Of a DNA stretch of 64,000 nucleotides, positions 48,971-60,346 are shown piece after piece; position 1 is the stretch's first letter; the number at the start of each line of letters is the position of its first letter. Origin of the DNA: Tubulanus polymorphus (lineage: Eukaryota; Nemertea; Palaeonemertea; Tubulaniformes; Tubulanidae); NCBI RefSeq assembly GCF_964204645.1, contig NC_134027.1:11892485-11956484 (forward strand), read 5' to 3'. The notes below the pieces were generated by a model, which was given only the letters and a program-made list of their open reading frames with translations, was not told the origin of the DNA and searched no databases. The position numbers and the translations under genes are program-made.

Positions 48971-50617
48971 AGCATTCTTCATCATTCTTAAATGCCATTC
49001 CCGATGTATATATATGCGTTGAAACTACGGGGAAGGATGACTGATATAGACATCCCAGACGTTTGTTGATGGAGATAGGCAAGTATCCAGTACTGGACTA
49101 TAAAAGCGTCGTGAACGGTAAGCTTGTTCGTGCAGTATCCCAGCCTAACCTGCCGCCTCGTGATAGTAGTGTGTGCTGCATATGATAGCCAATCAGTGTG
49201 TTGCATATGCTACGTACATCCTGATTGACTCACTGGTAAAACCCAGTTATATACGCAGTAGAACGCGCGTATATTTTGCTAGATATTGCATTCGTGGAGA
49301 TAGCGTCATTTCACAGAATAAAAGGCTCTCATAATAAAACCAGCACTTTTACGTACCCGAGTTTATATGTGCCATCATAACCACATCAACACCTTCTGTT
49401 CAATGCAAGGTAGGTTTACTTGAGGTTGGATGTTTTTCCTGTTAAATTAGTCTTCCGTCCATTATATCAGGCCCATATCTTAATTTTTGAGGTGGTCATT
49501 TGCCGGACACTAAACGCTTTCGTGGGAACAGTATATAGAAGTCGCCCAGCCAAGGCATCTCTAACAGGACAACAAAATAAGCGCTTCGACCTTGGAGTAA
49601 CTCCAAGATTCGACAAAATGAACGTTGTCTTACAACCCTTCAGAGCGTGCTGCAGAAAAGTGTGTTCTCAGAATGACGTCACCAGTTTTGGTGCGTAGTC
49701 GCGAACGTCTCGTTGCTAGGGCGGTTATCACGGACTTTTCTCGCGATTCGATAATGGTGTTTGAAAAAATTGTTCACGAAATTACTATGCGCGCGTGTTG
49801 TAAAATTGCTTTTTAAAGAATTTTAATTTTTTCCCCTAACCAACACATGGCCCCTTTAATCATCTTCTTTAGATTTCAAAATGAAGGTCACTATAACCAG
49901 TGAAATCAACACTAGAGAACATTGTATGTTTGCTAGACTCTTTATAGAAAATAATGAATTAATTTGTGAAGAAAGTATCAACTTTATCAAAATTAAATCG
50001 TTAATAGCCCTGCCTGAAAAAAGTTGTCTCCTATACACAAGACGACACCATCCAGACTGAGAAGGTCTCACGGAATGAGAGAAACTTTTCCAGCGGGTTT
50101 TTAATTTTGCATAGAAATGTGTCAAATATATCGTATCTCGAGCATATCAAATGAAAAGCATTTTTCACACTTGTTCAAATTTATGAATCGTAGATTTGGT
50201 TGTTCAAGTGGTTCTTGCCTAGCAGCCATATATAGTGACAATTCTAATAACCGTGAAAAACAAAATGGCAAATATCATTAAGACGAACAATGATTAATAT
50301 CAATGATTTTTTTAAAATTTGAACCTGGCGCCCCGGATCGATTTAGAGGATAAATGTTACAGCTATTGTGTCGACGTTTTTTATAGAACGCATTCTTCAT
50401 CATTCTTAAATGCCATTACCGATGTATATATATGCGTTGAAACTACGGGGAAGGATGACTGATAGAGACATCCCAGACGTTTGTTAATGGAGATAGGCAA
50501 GTATCCAGTACTGGACTATAAAAGCGTCGTGAACGGTAAACTTGTTCGTGCAGTATCCCAGCCTAACCTGCCGCCTCGTAATTGTAGTGTGTGCTGCATA
50601 TGATAGCCAATCAGTGT

Positions 50618-50976
50618 GTTCGGATATGTAATATAATTCTGAACTTGAATTGTAATATAATTCTGAACTCATTTTTAGAACGACTTGAATTTTTCAAACA
50701 TTTTACAAACTGTTCAGATGTTTTGACATAAGATATTTCACCATTTACAATGAATTCTTTTAAAACGAATATTGATATTTAATCTGTATTGTAAAGTTGC
50801 ATTTATGTTTTGCACTATGATAATTTTTCACAATCTGAGTAAATTGTGTTAGATTTCTAAGAATTGATTTTCCATTTGATGCGAACATTGTGAATCTCAA
50901 TAAATTTCACATGGGTTTTTTGTGTCAGTCTATTGTGATAAGTTCAGTCTACACTGTCAACAGTTAATTATCATGA
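50618..50976. other. Spacer between array and GPCR gene
   Basis: AT-rich. It starts with a short direct repeat (GTAATATAATTCTGAACT twice at 50626-50668). The GPCR promoter should lie here; no TATA box is clear. Confidence 0.4.
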
Positions 50977-51921
50977 ATGATGAATTCCACTCAGATGCAA
51001 ATCGGTCGACCGTTCAACAGTTACATCGTTCTTATGTCTGTGGTGAACAAGTCTGGAATATACCGTACTGCGTTACTGGTCATTCTGCCTATCCTGTTCC
51101 TGTTTGGAGCCTTCGGAAATTCAGCTACTTTCCTGATAATGATAAGTCGCAGATTCCGCAGTTTGTCCTACGCTAACTATCTTATCGTTTTGTCAATCAG
51201 TGATTGTACGTACTCTATCAATATAACACTAAAACCTGTTTTACAGTATGTTCTCTTTCACGTTAAAGGTGGTCCAATATTCATCATGAATTCAGTGATC
51301 AGTTGTCAAATCAATGAATTTTTAATGCTACTTGTAGCCTGCAGTAGTGCGTGGTTTATAGTAGCAATATCTTTAGAACGTGTGGCAGTTGTGCTCTTTC
51401 CGTTCACATCTCGTAGGATATGTACACCCAAATTCGCCAGATTGACTATATTGATAATTACTGCAGTGAATGTGTTGGTTATATATTTCAGCCCTGCTAT
51501 GTCGATAAATTTTTCAGATGAGTTTTTCGGATGTTTCTTTGAATCGTTTGACCCAATTGCATTTTTCTCCATAATTGTCGTCCACTTTAACATTCTACCA
51601 TTAACTTTGATCATTACATCAAATTCTGTTATAATAGTTCAGTTATTCAGAGGTTCAAAAATATTTTCATCTGATCAGAAAACTACACAATCAAAACGTA
51701 CAACAATAATGCTTGTGACTGTTTCACTCGTATTTGCAATGTTTACACTTCCCAATACTATTACAGTATTTTTACCAATCGCACCGGAACAGGGAGAATT
51801 TTTACTTGACATTTTCACAAAATTCTATGTTTGCAACTTTGTGTTAAATTTTTACATATATCTTTTACTGGGACGAGATATTCGTGAATATTTCTGTATG
51901 AAAATCCGTTGCAAAAATTAA
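50977..51921 (+). CDS. Class A (rhodopsin-like) GPCR, intronless, 314 residues
   Basis: Seven hydrophobic segments: TM1 about 31-57 (GN at 47-48), TM2 67-90 (LxxxD ending in D76), TM3 107-135 with C110 and ERV in place of DRY (134-136), TM4 154-172, TM5 196-224 (P208), TM6 243-267 (FTLPN, P259), TM7 278-298 with NFYIY (291-295) in place of NPxxY. C186 in the second outer loop should pair with C110. N3-S-T is a glycosylation site. Helix 8 is basic with C307 and C312. It would act in the plasma membrane, coupling an unknown ligand to G proteins. The overall look is that of peptide-receptor-like GPCRs in invertebrates, but I cannot assign a ligand. There is no intron; the first of two adjacent ATGs in frame is taken. 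An AATAAA follows at 52103-52108. Confidence 0.93.
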   Translation: MMNSTQMQIGRPFNSYIVLMSVVNKSGIYRTALLVILPILFLFGAFGNSATFLIMISRRFRSLSYANYLIVLSISDCTYSINITLKPVLQYVLFHVKGGPIFIMNSVISCQINEFLMLLVACSSAWFIVAISLERVAVVLFPFTSRRICTPKFARLTILIITAVNVLVIYFSPAMSINFSDEFFGCFFESFDPIAFFSIIVVHFNILPLTLIITSNSVIIVQLFRGSKIFSSDQKTTQSKRTTIMLVTVSLVFAMFTLPNTITVFLPIAPEQGEFLLDIFTKFYVCNFVLNFYIYLLLGRDIREYFCMKIRCKN

Positions 51922-54756
51922 GAACAATTAATAACCATTGATTTCAAACGTGTTCACGTACAACTTATCCCGTGTTCTAACACTGTGGACTGCTTACAGT
52001 GACATGAGTTATACATTTTAGGCCAGTTCAAGTTTAATCCTAGTTACTCATCAATTCTGAAAACCACGTGCGTCACTTAAATTCTGTCCAATCAAAGAAA
52101 ACAATAAAATGCGCACTCACGCGCCGGGAGAAAGTAGCTCGTCTCTTTTTTACACAAATAAAAATCCGCCCGCATTATGAACCAACTTTTTGAAGTCGTC
52201 TTTAAAAATAGTTTTGCTGACATACGTCGTTTAGTGTTATCGGTGACAGAATTCAAGGTCTAGAGGCTCCGTGAGAAGCAGTAATGCTTTTGTTGATAGA
52301 AACTACGTCCGCGTCAAAGGATATTTCCTTTTCAAACTGCTCGGTCGTCACTTCTGCGACAACAGTAATGCGAAGGAGGCGTTTTAACTTCAAAAATAGG
52401 AATAACAAGAAAATCAATTTTAATAAATTACTTGACGCCTGCGAAAAAATGTAGAATTTTTGGGATAAGCTAATGTGGGATTGCAAATTTGAAATCGAAG
52501 TTTTAGGAAATTTGGGGATTATGAGATTTGGCGATTGAATAGGTGATACGAGGTCTTCGACTGTAGTAGTAGTTAGATTTTTTTTTATTGAAAATTGTCA
52601 ATAACTTATAACTTACGACCGACTTCATTCACTTTTGCCTCTTAGCTGGTCTGTCACTTCATTGCCTCCATGGTTGAGGAAAGAGCTCGTCTGATGTATG
52701 CTTCATCATGATTTTGGAGCATATCGTATGGCCTAGCCAGCCGGCCCGGTCCCGCGGCGCAGTTTTATCGAACATATTTTCTAAAACAGTTGAATATTGA
52801 AATTATATGTTTACACATTTTTTATATTGACCGCTTGTAGCCGCCGATGAAATTCACGCCGGCCCTACACAGATCGTAGATAGCTTCGCCATTGCACCAG
52901 CATCCCCATGACAGGGTCTTAGGGAGCATCTCAAAATGTCAATAGTTCCCTCGTCTAATTGGTTTTAACCCCCCACCCCCTTTAACTATACACATGCCGA
53001 AGTTGGATCTATTGATTTTGTAATGAAAGACCACAGACAAAGATAAGACATTCTCACGAGTGTTCGATCACAACTTTTAATTGAAAAATAAATAAGCAAA
53101 ATTACAAGTGGAAAACCTATTAAACTTGAACAGACTTTATAAACAAAATAAAATATATCTAAAATACAAACAGCATCTAAAAGAGAGACGGTTAAATCTA
53201 CTGCTTGTAATATATATATTTGAAACTGCAATTCATTTCAATGTTATCTGTATTGCACCGCAATAAATCGATAGTTCGGCAGTGGTGATGAGTCCGCAGG
53301 AGGCCTTGACCCCCACCCCCTTCCGCGAGTTACTCTAATTGAAGTAACTATTGAAATTTTGAGATGCTCCCTTACTTTTATATCAGACTTCCAAATCGTG
53401 TATACATTCGCCATTATGACCGAAGAATCCGATTTACTTATCATTTCGATTTATGCCCGCCGCTTCTGATATAATCATACATCCTTTACTATTACAATAC
53501 GTTTTCTAATGATATTCAATGAAATATAACATTTCGAAGTTCAAATAGAGCTCATTATATAATCACAGGAAGACATTCTACATCTTTGTCAAATATAATA
53601 TTTTGCCTAATAGCTTGTATGTGTACACATAGACCTGTGACGTTTTGCACATCGATTTACGGTTGTCGTTTGTAAAATGACACTGAAAGGTTAACATTGT
53701 TTAGGTTTCATAACGGTTACTTTATCCAAGGCGTCAAAAAATCGCCCTTCGTCTCCTGAAAAAAGCGAGCAAAATATTTTTATTTCAGAATTCTATATTT
53801 GTAAAAGTTAATAGAGATTAAATTCGCCCGCCCTTAAGTGGCCTCATTGTTAATTTTTAAGTCTCTTTTTCAAAATTCGAATAATTAAAGTTCTTTTTTT
53901 CACAAATAATTCAATTTTATATCTAGGTTGCTTATTTCTAACAAATGCAAAGAGGCAAAGGGTCAATTTGTTTGTTTCTTTCGAATCTACTTTTTAAACT
54001 AAGCTCATTTTATTGTTGTTTTTTCTACTCCCCGTCTGCGGTAAACAAAATATGACAAACTGCATCGAATTTCGGTTGTTCTGTCCCGTTCATTATCCAT
54101 ATAGAAACTTGGCGAATATCATCGCGTGAAAGGTTATCGCAAAAACGGCGCTTTTCGGCCTAGACCACCTTTTTCAATTATTTACATCGTGGAAATCGTA
54201 AAAAGACTTTCGTTGATTTCGCTTCTAATCATATGGAAACAGACCAATAATGTGAAAGGCTATGCGTCATCGATGTTACAGTCAGAGAATTAAAACAGAC
54301 ACTACGTACGGGTATTCAAAAAGATGGTCGCTTTACCGATGGATTTGACACCAGCTCATGGAGTCATTTCATATTCTATATTCGCAATGAGTTTTTGAGG
54401 AAAATGATTAACTTTTGAGGGATTATCGTACAGTCTCGTTTTTTGAACAGGTGTATCAATCTATCAACAGAAATAATAAGAATTGAGCATACTTCATTCA
54501 TCAGAATTTTATCTATTTTTCTCAATAAACTTAATAATACATTAAATTATTACACTTTTTTGAAATAATGATAAATGATGAATCTTTATATCGTACAGAG
54601 AGTTAAGAATAGTAGAGAAAAAAAGAGAACACCAAAATACAACTCCTTATTCACATTGAAAAAACGTTTAAGGACATAGTTTCGAAAGGTATAACCCTTT
54701 ACGATAGTAATTGTATAGTAATTGTATCTTTTTTCCTGGTCTCATTAAGAATATTT

Positions 54757-55123
54757 AAGAATGATGAAGAATGCGTTCTGTTACAAACGTCAAAATAATA
54801 GCTGTACTATTTAGTCTCCAATTCGTTCCGGGCGCCAGGTTCAAATCTAACTTATTGTTCGTCTTGCTTCGTCAAGCACGTCGGAGATTGACGGAATTTA
54901 CCGAGTACTCACGGAAAGCACGACAGCATCTGTATCATCAACATATTGTTTGATTTGCCATAATTCCATCCATATTGTAAAAATATGAATTGAATTCGGT
55001 ACCATAGATTTCAAGCTAAAATCAGATAAACCTATAGAATATTTAAGGCACTAACTTCGCGCGGAAAAATGCTGTTAGAATTTGACATATTTCGAACGCA
55101 TATACACCGCATTCATCGGCAGG
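54757..55123 (-). repeat. Diverged inverted copy of part of the 1.82-kb unit
   Basis: On the minus strand it follows the unit from GGTGTATATGCGTTCG to CATTCTTCATCATTC with many substitutions and indels. The frame of 71 codons seen in the array is broken here (stop after 11 codons). The GTGAGTACTCGGTAAATTCC segment is unchanged. It is about 4 kb beyond the array, across the GPCR gene. Confidence 0.85.
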
Positions 55124-55538
55124 TAGATCGAGTACCCCCAAGGAGCGATTCGGGGAAAATCAACAGTTCAACAGGTTTTCTAGGTGTCTTACAGAATAAT
55201 ACATGTTCTGGAGTCCAAAACACAACATTTCATATGAATTAGCAAAACGGCCAAATAATCTATTAAATCCAATTCATCATTCAAAGTCTTCTCGTTAGCT
55301 TAAATTTCGACTAACCACTTGAATGGTTGTTGTACTTTTATTGTAAACAATGATTTTTATGAAAATATCGGTAGTGGCGTACTAGATGATTTGACGTGAC
55401 GTAGATGACATTTCGTGACGTAGATGAGTAAATATCATTTATCGCTATATCGATACCTCGCATCTGATTGGCTAGATATAGAGACTGGTGGGCCCAAATA
55501 TTGTAATAGGCTATTGAAAAATATTTAATTATACAGCC

Positions 55539-55754
55539 CATATTGATCGGCTTGCATTAGAAATCCAACATTTGATAAATCCTCTTAAAAGCCTTTCTAA
55601 AACAACTAAATCATTTCACTTAAACAAGTTGTACTGTAGCTTTATTGTCCCTCATTTCGATCACTGTGATATTATTTGCAACAGTGCACCCAATTCTAAT
55701 CTTAGACAAACTTTTAGACAAACTACAGTACCATGCTGCTCTACTCGTGTATGA
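55539..55754 (+). pseudogene. LINE reverse transcriptase fragment
   Basis: The plus strand is open from HIDRLALEIQHLINPLKSLS to the segment YCSFIVPHFDHCDIICNSAP and stops at 55754. The motif (aromatic-x-S-x-x-x-PHFDxCD) is the conserved helix just after the catalytic palm in LINE-type reverse transcriptases. Only this piece remains. Confidence 0.75.
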
Positions 55755-55849
55755 CCGACAATCCGCACCAAAAAGACTGTGATTTTATTTAGTTACGCGT
55801 AGTCATAAAGCCGCGATAAAGACAAATCCGTGTCGTGAAGACGTTTCAG

Positions 55850-56475
55850 CGCCGCGAAGTCATGCGTCGAAATGTCAGTAGATGGCGCCACATAGATGTT
55901 AATGACGTCATCCTGGGAAACCCGGGAATAATTTCCAAAACATAAAAAACATTCAAAAAGAAAAAAAATGAGTTTGCTTGTTGATACGCACAAAAATACT
56001 TTTGAAATAATTGGAATGTGTTTGCCGTTGAACGGAAGCCAACCGATCAAATAGTTAAAAGAAAGCCCAGATTACTGCATTATAAATCCTGCTTTGGAAG
56101 ATTAGATAATCGAAAAGAACCTAATTTCTATCCATCACAACAGTTAAACAATTCTGCTCTGACGGATAGAAAATCGACATTACACAATGTTTTCTATCCA
56201 CCATTGCAGACACTAATGTTTGTTTACTTCCTCTCCGCATACGCTGTGAGGTGACTGCTGTGGCCGGTAGAAAACAACGCTCTCTCAGTTAAAGGCGAAC
56301 CGGGTTTCCCAAATATCCGTCATTTTAAGAAGATCGCGCAAATTGCTAGTCGAAACGTCGAAGCAGCTAAAATGGTAACGCTGAAAGAATTATTTCTACG
56401 AATTATTTCATAATTAATACGTACGTGGCGCCATCTAATGACATTTCGGTGCATGACTTCGCGGTGCGAAAATGT
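55850..56475. mobile_element. Inverted-repeat element, about 620 bp
   Basis: GCGAAGTCATGCGTCGAAAT and TAGATGGCGCCAC at the left (55853-55893) are mirrored by GTGGCGCCATCTA and ATTTCGGTGCATGACTTCGC at the right (56423-56462). No transposase motif is seen inside. Confidence 0.65.
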
Positions 56476-57559
56476 CTGTGGCGTGGGATTGTCTTTTTGA
56501 CTGCGTGAAACAAAACATCGTCTTTTTGGCGGGGATTGTCGCCCAAACTCGTGTCTGGATGCATACAAGGATCCAGCTCGACAAAGGTCTACTTTGTCAA
56601 CTGGGCCAATCTCAGCACTCGGCGCAAGAACGTATTCACACCTACATGTTCAACGTCGATAAGTCTAACAAACCATCATACCAAGGAAAATAAGATTGTA
56701 TATACAAGTATTATTTTCTACTTATAGATATATACCTGTAGGACACACACCGTAACCCAAAACCTTTCTCTCTCCCCGCTCTTGTATCAGGTAAATAACA
56801 GTACCTGTCTATAATCTAAAGTATTCATGGAACAATCTAAATTCTTCCCTTAGGAATATTCGAAGTATTTCTCTCTTCAAATCCAGAATCAGATCTCTGC
56901 CTACACATTTTGTTTTCCCCACCACGCTCATAAAAAAATCTCAACCGCCAATGAGGAAATCTGTTTAAATCGGTTGCGAGTGGACCTTTTCCTGAGACAC
57001 CACCTATTCGTCATAATTTTGACAATATAAATCTGTAAAATTGTAATCACTGTCGTCAATTTCGACCGAAAAAATTATAAGTTTTTACTACGAAGCCCCA
57101 ACCTAAATTTTGATTCAAATAGCAAGTTAACCATAACCGTAGCAAAGTTTGTCACAGCCAATCACCACCATTTAGAGCTGCAATTAGCAAGTATACCCGG
57201 ATACTTTCTCTTTCTTCTTTTTTCCTTACCTTTTTATTTGATCTGCCATTATTTTCATCAATACTTGCATATAATGCATTTTAAATGCGGTTTGTAAGTT
57301 TATTTTGTAAGTCTCTTGTACTAGTGTATATTATGGAAATAAATTTAGATCTATTGTTTAAAAAAAGAAATTGACCAAAATCATGAAATGACCACAAAAA
57401 TGAGTTGCGCCCAGTAGGGTATCAACTTCTTTCATCTTTTATTGGAAACAATACGACGATTAAACCTCTACAGTGATTATTCTCGAGTTTTCTTTTATCA
57501 ATCGTTCGCACTCTCATAGCGTGTGTAAAAACTTACATAATATAGGCCTACCCTTAAAT

Positions 57560-57830
57560 CTCCGTGATTTCTACATTGAAAATCGCAAAACGAAAATCCA
57601 TGGAGCTAAAACGAAAGTTCGTTTATCGGTAGGGCGCTAAAACGAATATCATGGTGAAACGAAAAACTTAAGTGCGAATTTTGACGCTTAAACGAATATT
57701 TTGGAACAAAAACGAATTTTTTCAATACTTCGTTTGAACGCGCAAAGCAAAATCGAAATTCGTTTTGCGTCAAGCAGAAACCAAGTTTTCGTTTTTGCTC
57801 TATAAGTTTCGTTTTGCGTTTTTCTATATT
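57560..57830. repeat. Palindromic region rich in AAACGAA / TTCGTTT words
   Basis: AAACGAA-type words dominate the left half and TTCGTTT-type words the right half. The outer pair CGCAAAACGAAAA and GTTTCGTTTTGCG can form a stem. It is probably an old hairpin MITE; family unknown. Confidence 0.5.
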
Positions 57831-58669
57831 TTAGGTCATGTTAAGATTAATACATGCGGCGGCTCTTATCAGCGACAATAATATCGGGAGGGATCTAAAG
57901 GAATTTTTGACTGAGTCATTTCTGCGAAACAAAATAGGCCTAATGATTCGAACCCAAACTACTCCGAGAAATGAAACACAAAGGATTCTGGAAGAAACTA
58001 AACTGAGATTCAAGACTCTTTCGAAATTCTGACTGAAATTCACACGGGTCTGATTGGAGATATGAATTATCGATTGGAGATATGAATGATCGCCAACGGG
58101 TGTACGAGTGTGGAATATCATAAAATGGATTCGAACCTAACCGCCAGCTCAAAGAATTTTTTTTCGAAAGCAGGTGGCAGCACCGTACGGTCTTGGCATT
58201 CTTCAACAATTCATTCCTAGAAACGTCGAACATCGTGTTAAAACCAAAGTTTTCGTTTTTCAACGCGAAATATTTATTCCGAACATATTATTTTATCATA
58301 GTTCGTTTGTATATTTCATTGTCCATTTGGAAAATTAGTCAGAAATACGATTTTACAGAGCTGTATTTTCAATCCAAGAGAAAGTCAAATTCATAATCAA
58401 TTTACTTTATTATTGCCCCGTGTGTTATCTATCATGTCTATGGACTGAATATTTTATTGAAATGAACGATAACTTCTAGGGAGGAATGAGGTGTCGATCC
58501 TTGTCAGCAACAAGCCTGCGTATTGGATAGGCCTATGCTGTCTCGAATGTAGTAAGCAGGTAAGTCCTTCATTTAAATCTTTCTGACAACAGAAAGAAAG
58601 GCCGTCATGAGAAATAGATTACTCGATATATTCTCAGTTGTGAAAAGGTACTTTAAGCCCACTTGGGAC

Positions 58670-59035
58670 TCCCAAGATAGTTGGTTTAGGTTGATGAGAT
58701 GTGCACCCCTAATGAAAATGGAAGTCATTGGCCATCAAATATGGCCACTGTGACTTTGGTGGGCATTTCGAATTATCTTGTTAGCACAATAGAGTCTAAA
58801 ATTCTTGATTGATTTATAGTAAAACTTGTTTTGAGGATTCGGGCAGGTGAGATGTTTACCGCTACTGAAAATTGATGTCATCCAATATGGCCGCTAGGGC
58901 AGACATCTTGATTTTCTTGCTGAATATGATGCAGCCTATAATGCTTATGATGTTCACCACTTTTGAAAATGGAGGTCATCAGTCATTGAATATGGCCACT
59001 CGGGTAGCCATCTTGAGTTTCTTGTTTATATCTGA
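58670..59035 (+). repeat. Degenerate direct repeats, about 130 bp unit, three copies
   Basis: Each unit has GAAAATxGAxGTCAT, then AATATGGCC(A/G)CT, then a run ending in a TTTCTTG- or ATCTTG-like word (near 58717, 58868 and 58966). The copies are strongly diverged. Confidence 0.6.
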
Positions 59036-59219
59036 TGGATATCCGTGAAACTCGATGTGTGGGTGAAGTCAGGTTTATCTGTGTTCGACTTAAATTCTTA
59101 CTAAGTGGGGGAGAGAGTGCCGCAAGATTCCAGTTTGTTGAGGCGCCGCATTTACTGGTTATAGAATAAATACAACGAGACAAGTGAACTATTCTATTTG
59201 CGCACCAGCTTTTGCTACT

Positions 59220-59717
59220 AATGTCTATTTCAACCTGACTCGAGAGCATTCCGGGTGGCCTAGCTCGCTCATTTTTGGTAGTACATACCTGATAAAGGTC
59301 TTAGTAGGACCAAAAAGGACGGGCAGTCGACCTTAAACATTGTTTTTTAATCCACTTTAAACTATATTGAAGGATATCCAAAAAGTCTTTATTGAAAGGG
59401 GTTCATGAGAGAAAAGAGACTCCATGTTTTCAAAGTTTAACAATATGTCTCCATGCCTACCAACTGAAGTATGGTATGTAGGCATGGAAACATATTGTTA
59501 AACTTTCAAATCATGGAGTCACTTCTCTTCATTTAACCCCTTTCAGTGAAGACTTTTTGGATATCCTTCAATACAGTTTCAAATGGATTAAAAAATGATG
59601 ATTTAGGTTGACTGCCAATGCATTCTGGCCCTAATAAGACTTTTATCAGGTATGTACTACCAAAACTGACTGAGCTAAGCCACCAGGAATGCTCTCAAGT
59701 CAGGTTGAAATAGACAT
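59220..59717. mobile_element. Long foldback (hairpin) element, copy 2
   Basis: ATGTCTATTTCAACCTGACT at the left is mirrored by AGTCAGGTTGAAATAGACAT at the right; the arms are about 240 bases each. It matches 14824-15307 along its length. Confidence 0.85.
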
Positions 59718-60015
59718 TAGTTACAATGTTATAGTGTGTAGTAGCTTCTTTCACCTGATGAAGTTACTATACACTAGTAGTGAAAGCTAGTGCGTACTAC
59801 TTGTCTCGTAGTGTACTACTCTCCTCGTTGTATTTTATTCACAGATGCCAATGGCCATAACTGGATCAGTCATTAGTGATCATCTGCAGATCCAAGACCC
59901 AAGTTCACGATTTAAAAATGCTGATTTAAAGAATGTACATCTCAGGATTCCTGGCTTAAGTATGACAACTTTGTATATAATTCCTTGAATAGGATTCAAA
60001 GTCCTTGAAAGTCAT

Positions 60016-60160
60016 TAAAGATTATGAGATTGGTCTATGTTTTACATGTTTGGTCGGATATCTCTAGCGAAAAATAACTTCTTGTCATTAAAGATTATGA
60101 GATTGGTCTATGTTTTACATGTTTCATCTGATATCTGTAGCGAAAATTAACTTCTTGTTC
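60016..60160 (+). repeat. Tandem duplication, 72 bp unit
   Basis: TCATTAAAGATTATGAGATT through ACATGTTT and on to TAACTTCTTG occurs twice (about 60012 and 60084) with a few changes. It lies about 190 bases upstream of the SOCS-box gene start. Confidence 0.85.
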
Positions 60161-60346
60161 TCATTTTGATGACAGTCAAAAGATCAGCAGTGCTCGATGA
60201 TTATTTGCGAATTAGAAAAATGCTGCCTGCGAGTGACGTCGATTTGCTGTTCTGGGTTTCAAAAACGAATTCGAATCCATCACCAAAAACACTGCTAAAG
60301 AGGATTGATTACATATTTTGGAAGACAAATTTTCAAATCTAAAACG

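Larger units (their letters stand above)
36575..50617 (+). repeat. Tandem array of a 1.82-kb unit
   Basis: Taking the word ATGTTGATGTCACACAG as marker, unit starts are 37775, 39595, 41418, 44317, 46137 and 47958. Spacing is 1820-1823 except 2899 across an insertion. Adjacent units look nearly identical. A more diverged unit leads the array (from about 36575) and a partial one ends it (50307-50617, joined by an internal deletion). Every unit has the same frames of 70-75 codons on both strands, a TGACGTCA-containing GC-rich core, and an ACTATAAAAG motif. None matches a known gene, and indels break the longest frame (127-129 codons) in some units. This could be a long satellite or a recently amplified small gene; I cannot tell which. 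Confidence 0.93.
51922..60346. other. Gene-poor region between GPCR and SOCS-box gene
   Basis: No gene recognised in more than 8 kb. It holds a diverged unit of the array (54757-55123), a LINE reverse transcriptase fragment (55539-55754), inverted-repeat elements (55850-56475, 57560-57830, 59220-59717), degenerate direct repeats (58670-59035) and a small tandem duplication (60016-60160). A minus-strand frame at 52253-52370 ends in a plausible coding tail but has no acceptor. 52500-54750 and 56750-57550 show nothing I can name. Confidence 0.55.

Noticed and set aside
52253-52486. Minus-strand 77-codon frame with a coding-like C-terminal half
   Set aside because: No acceptor precedes the plausible part and no partner exon is seen; the hydrophobic first half is low-complexity.
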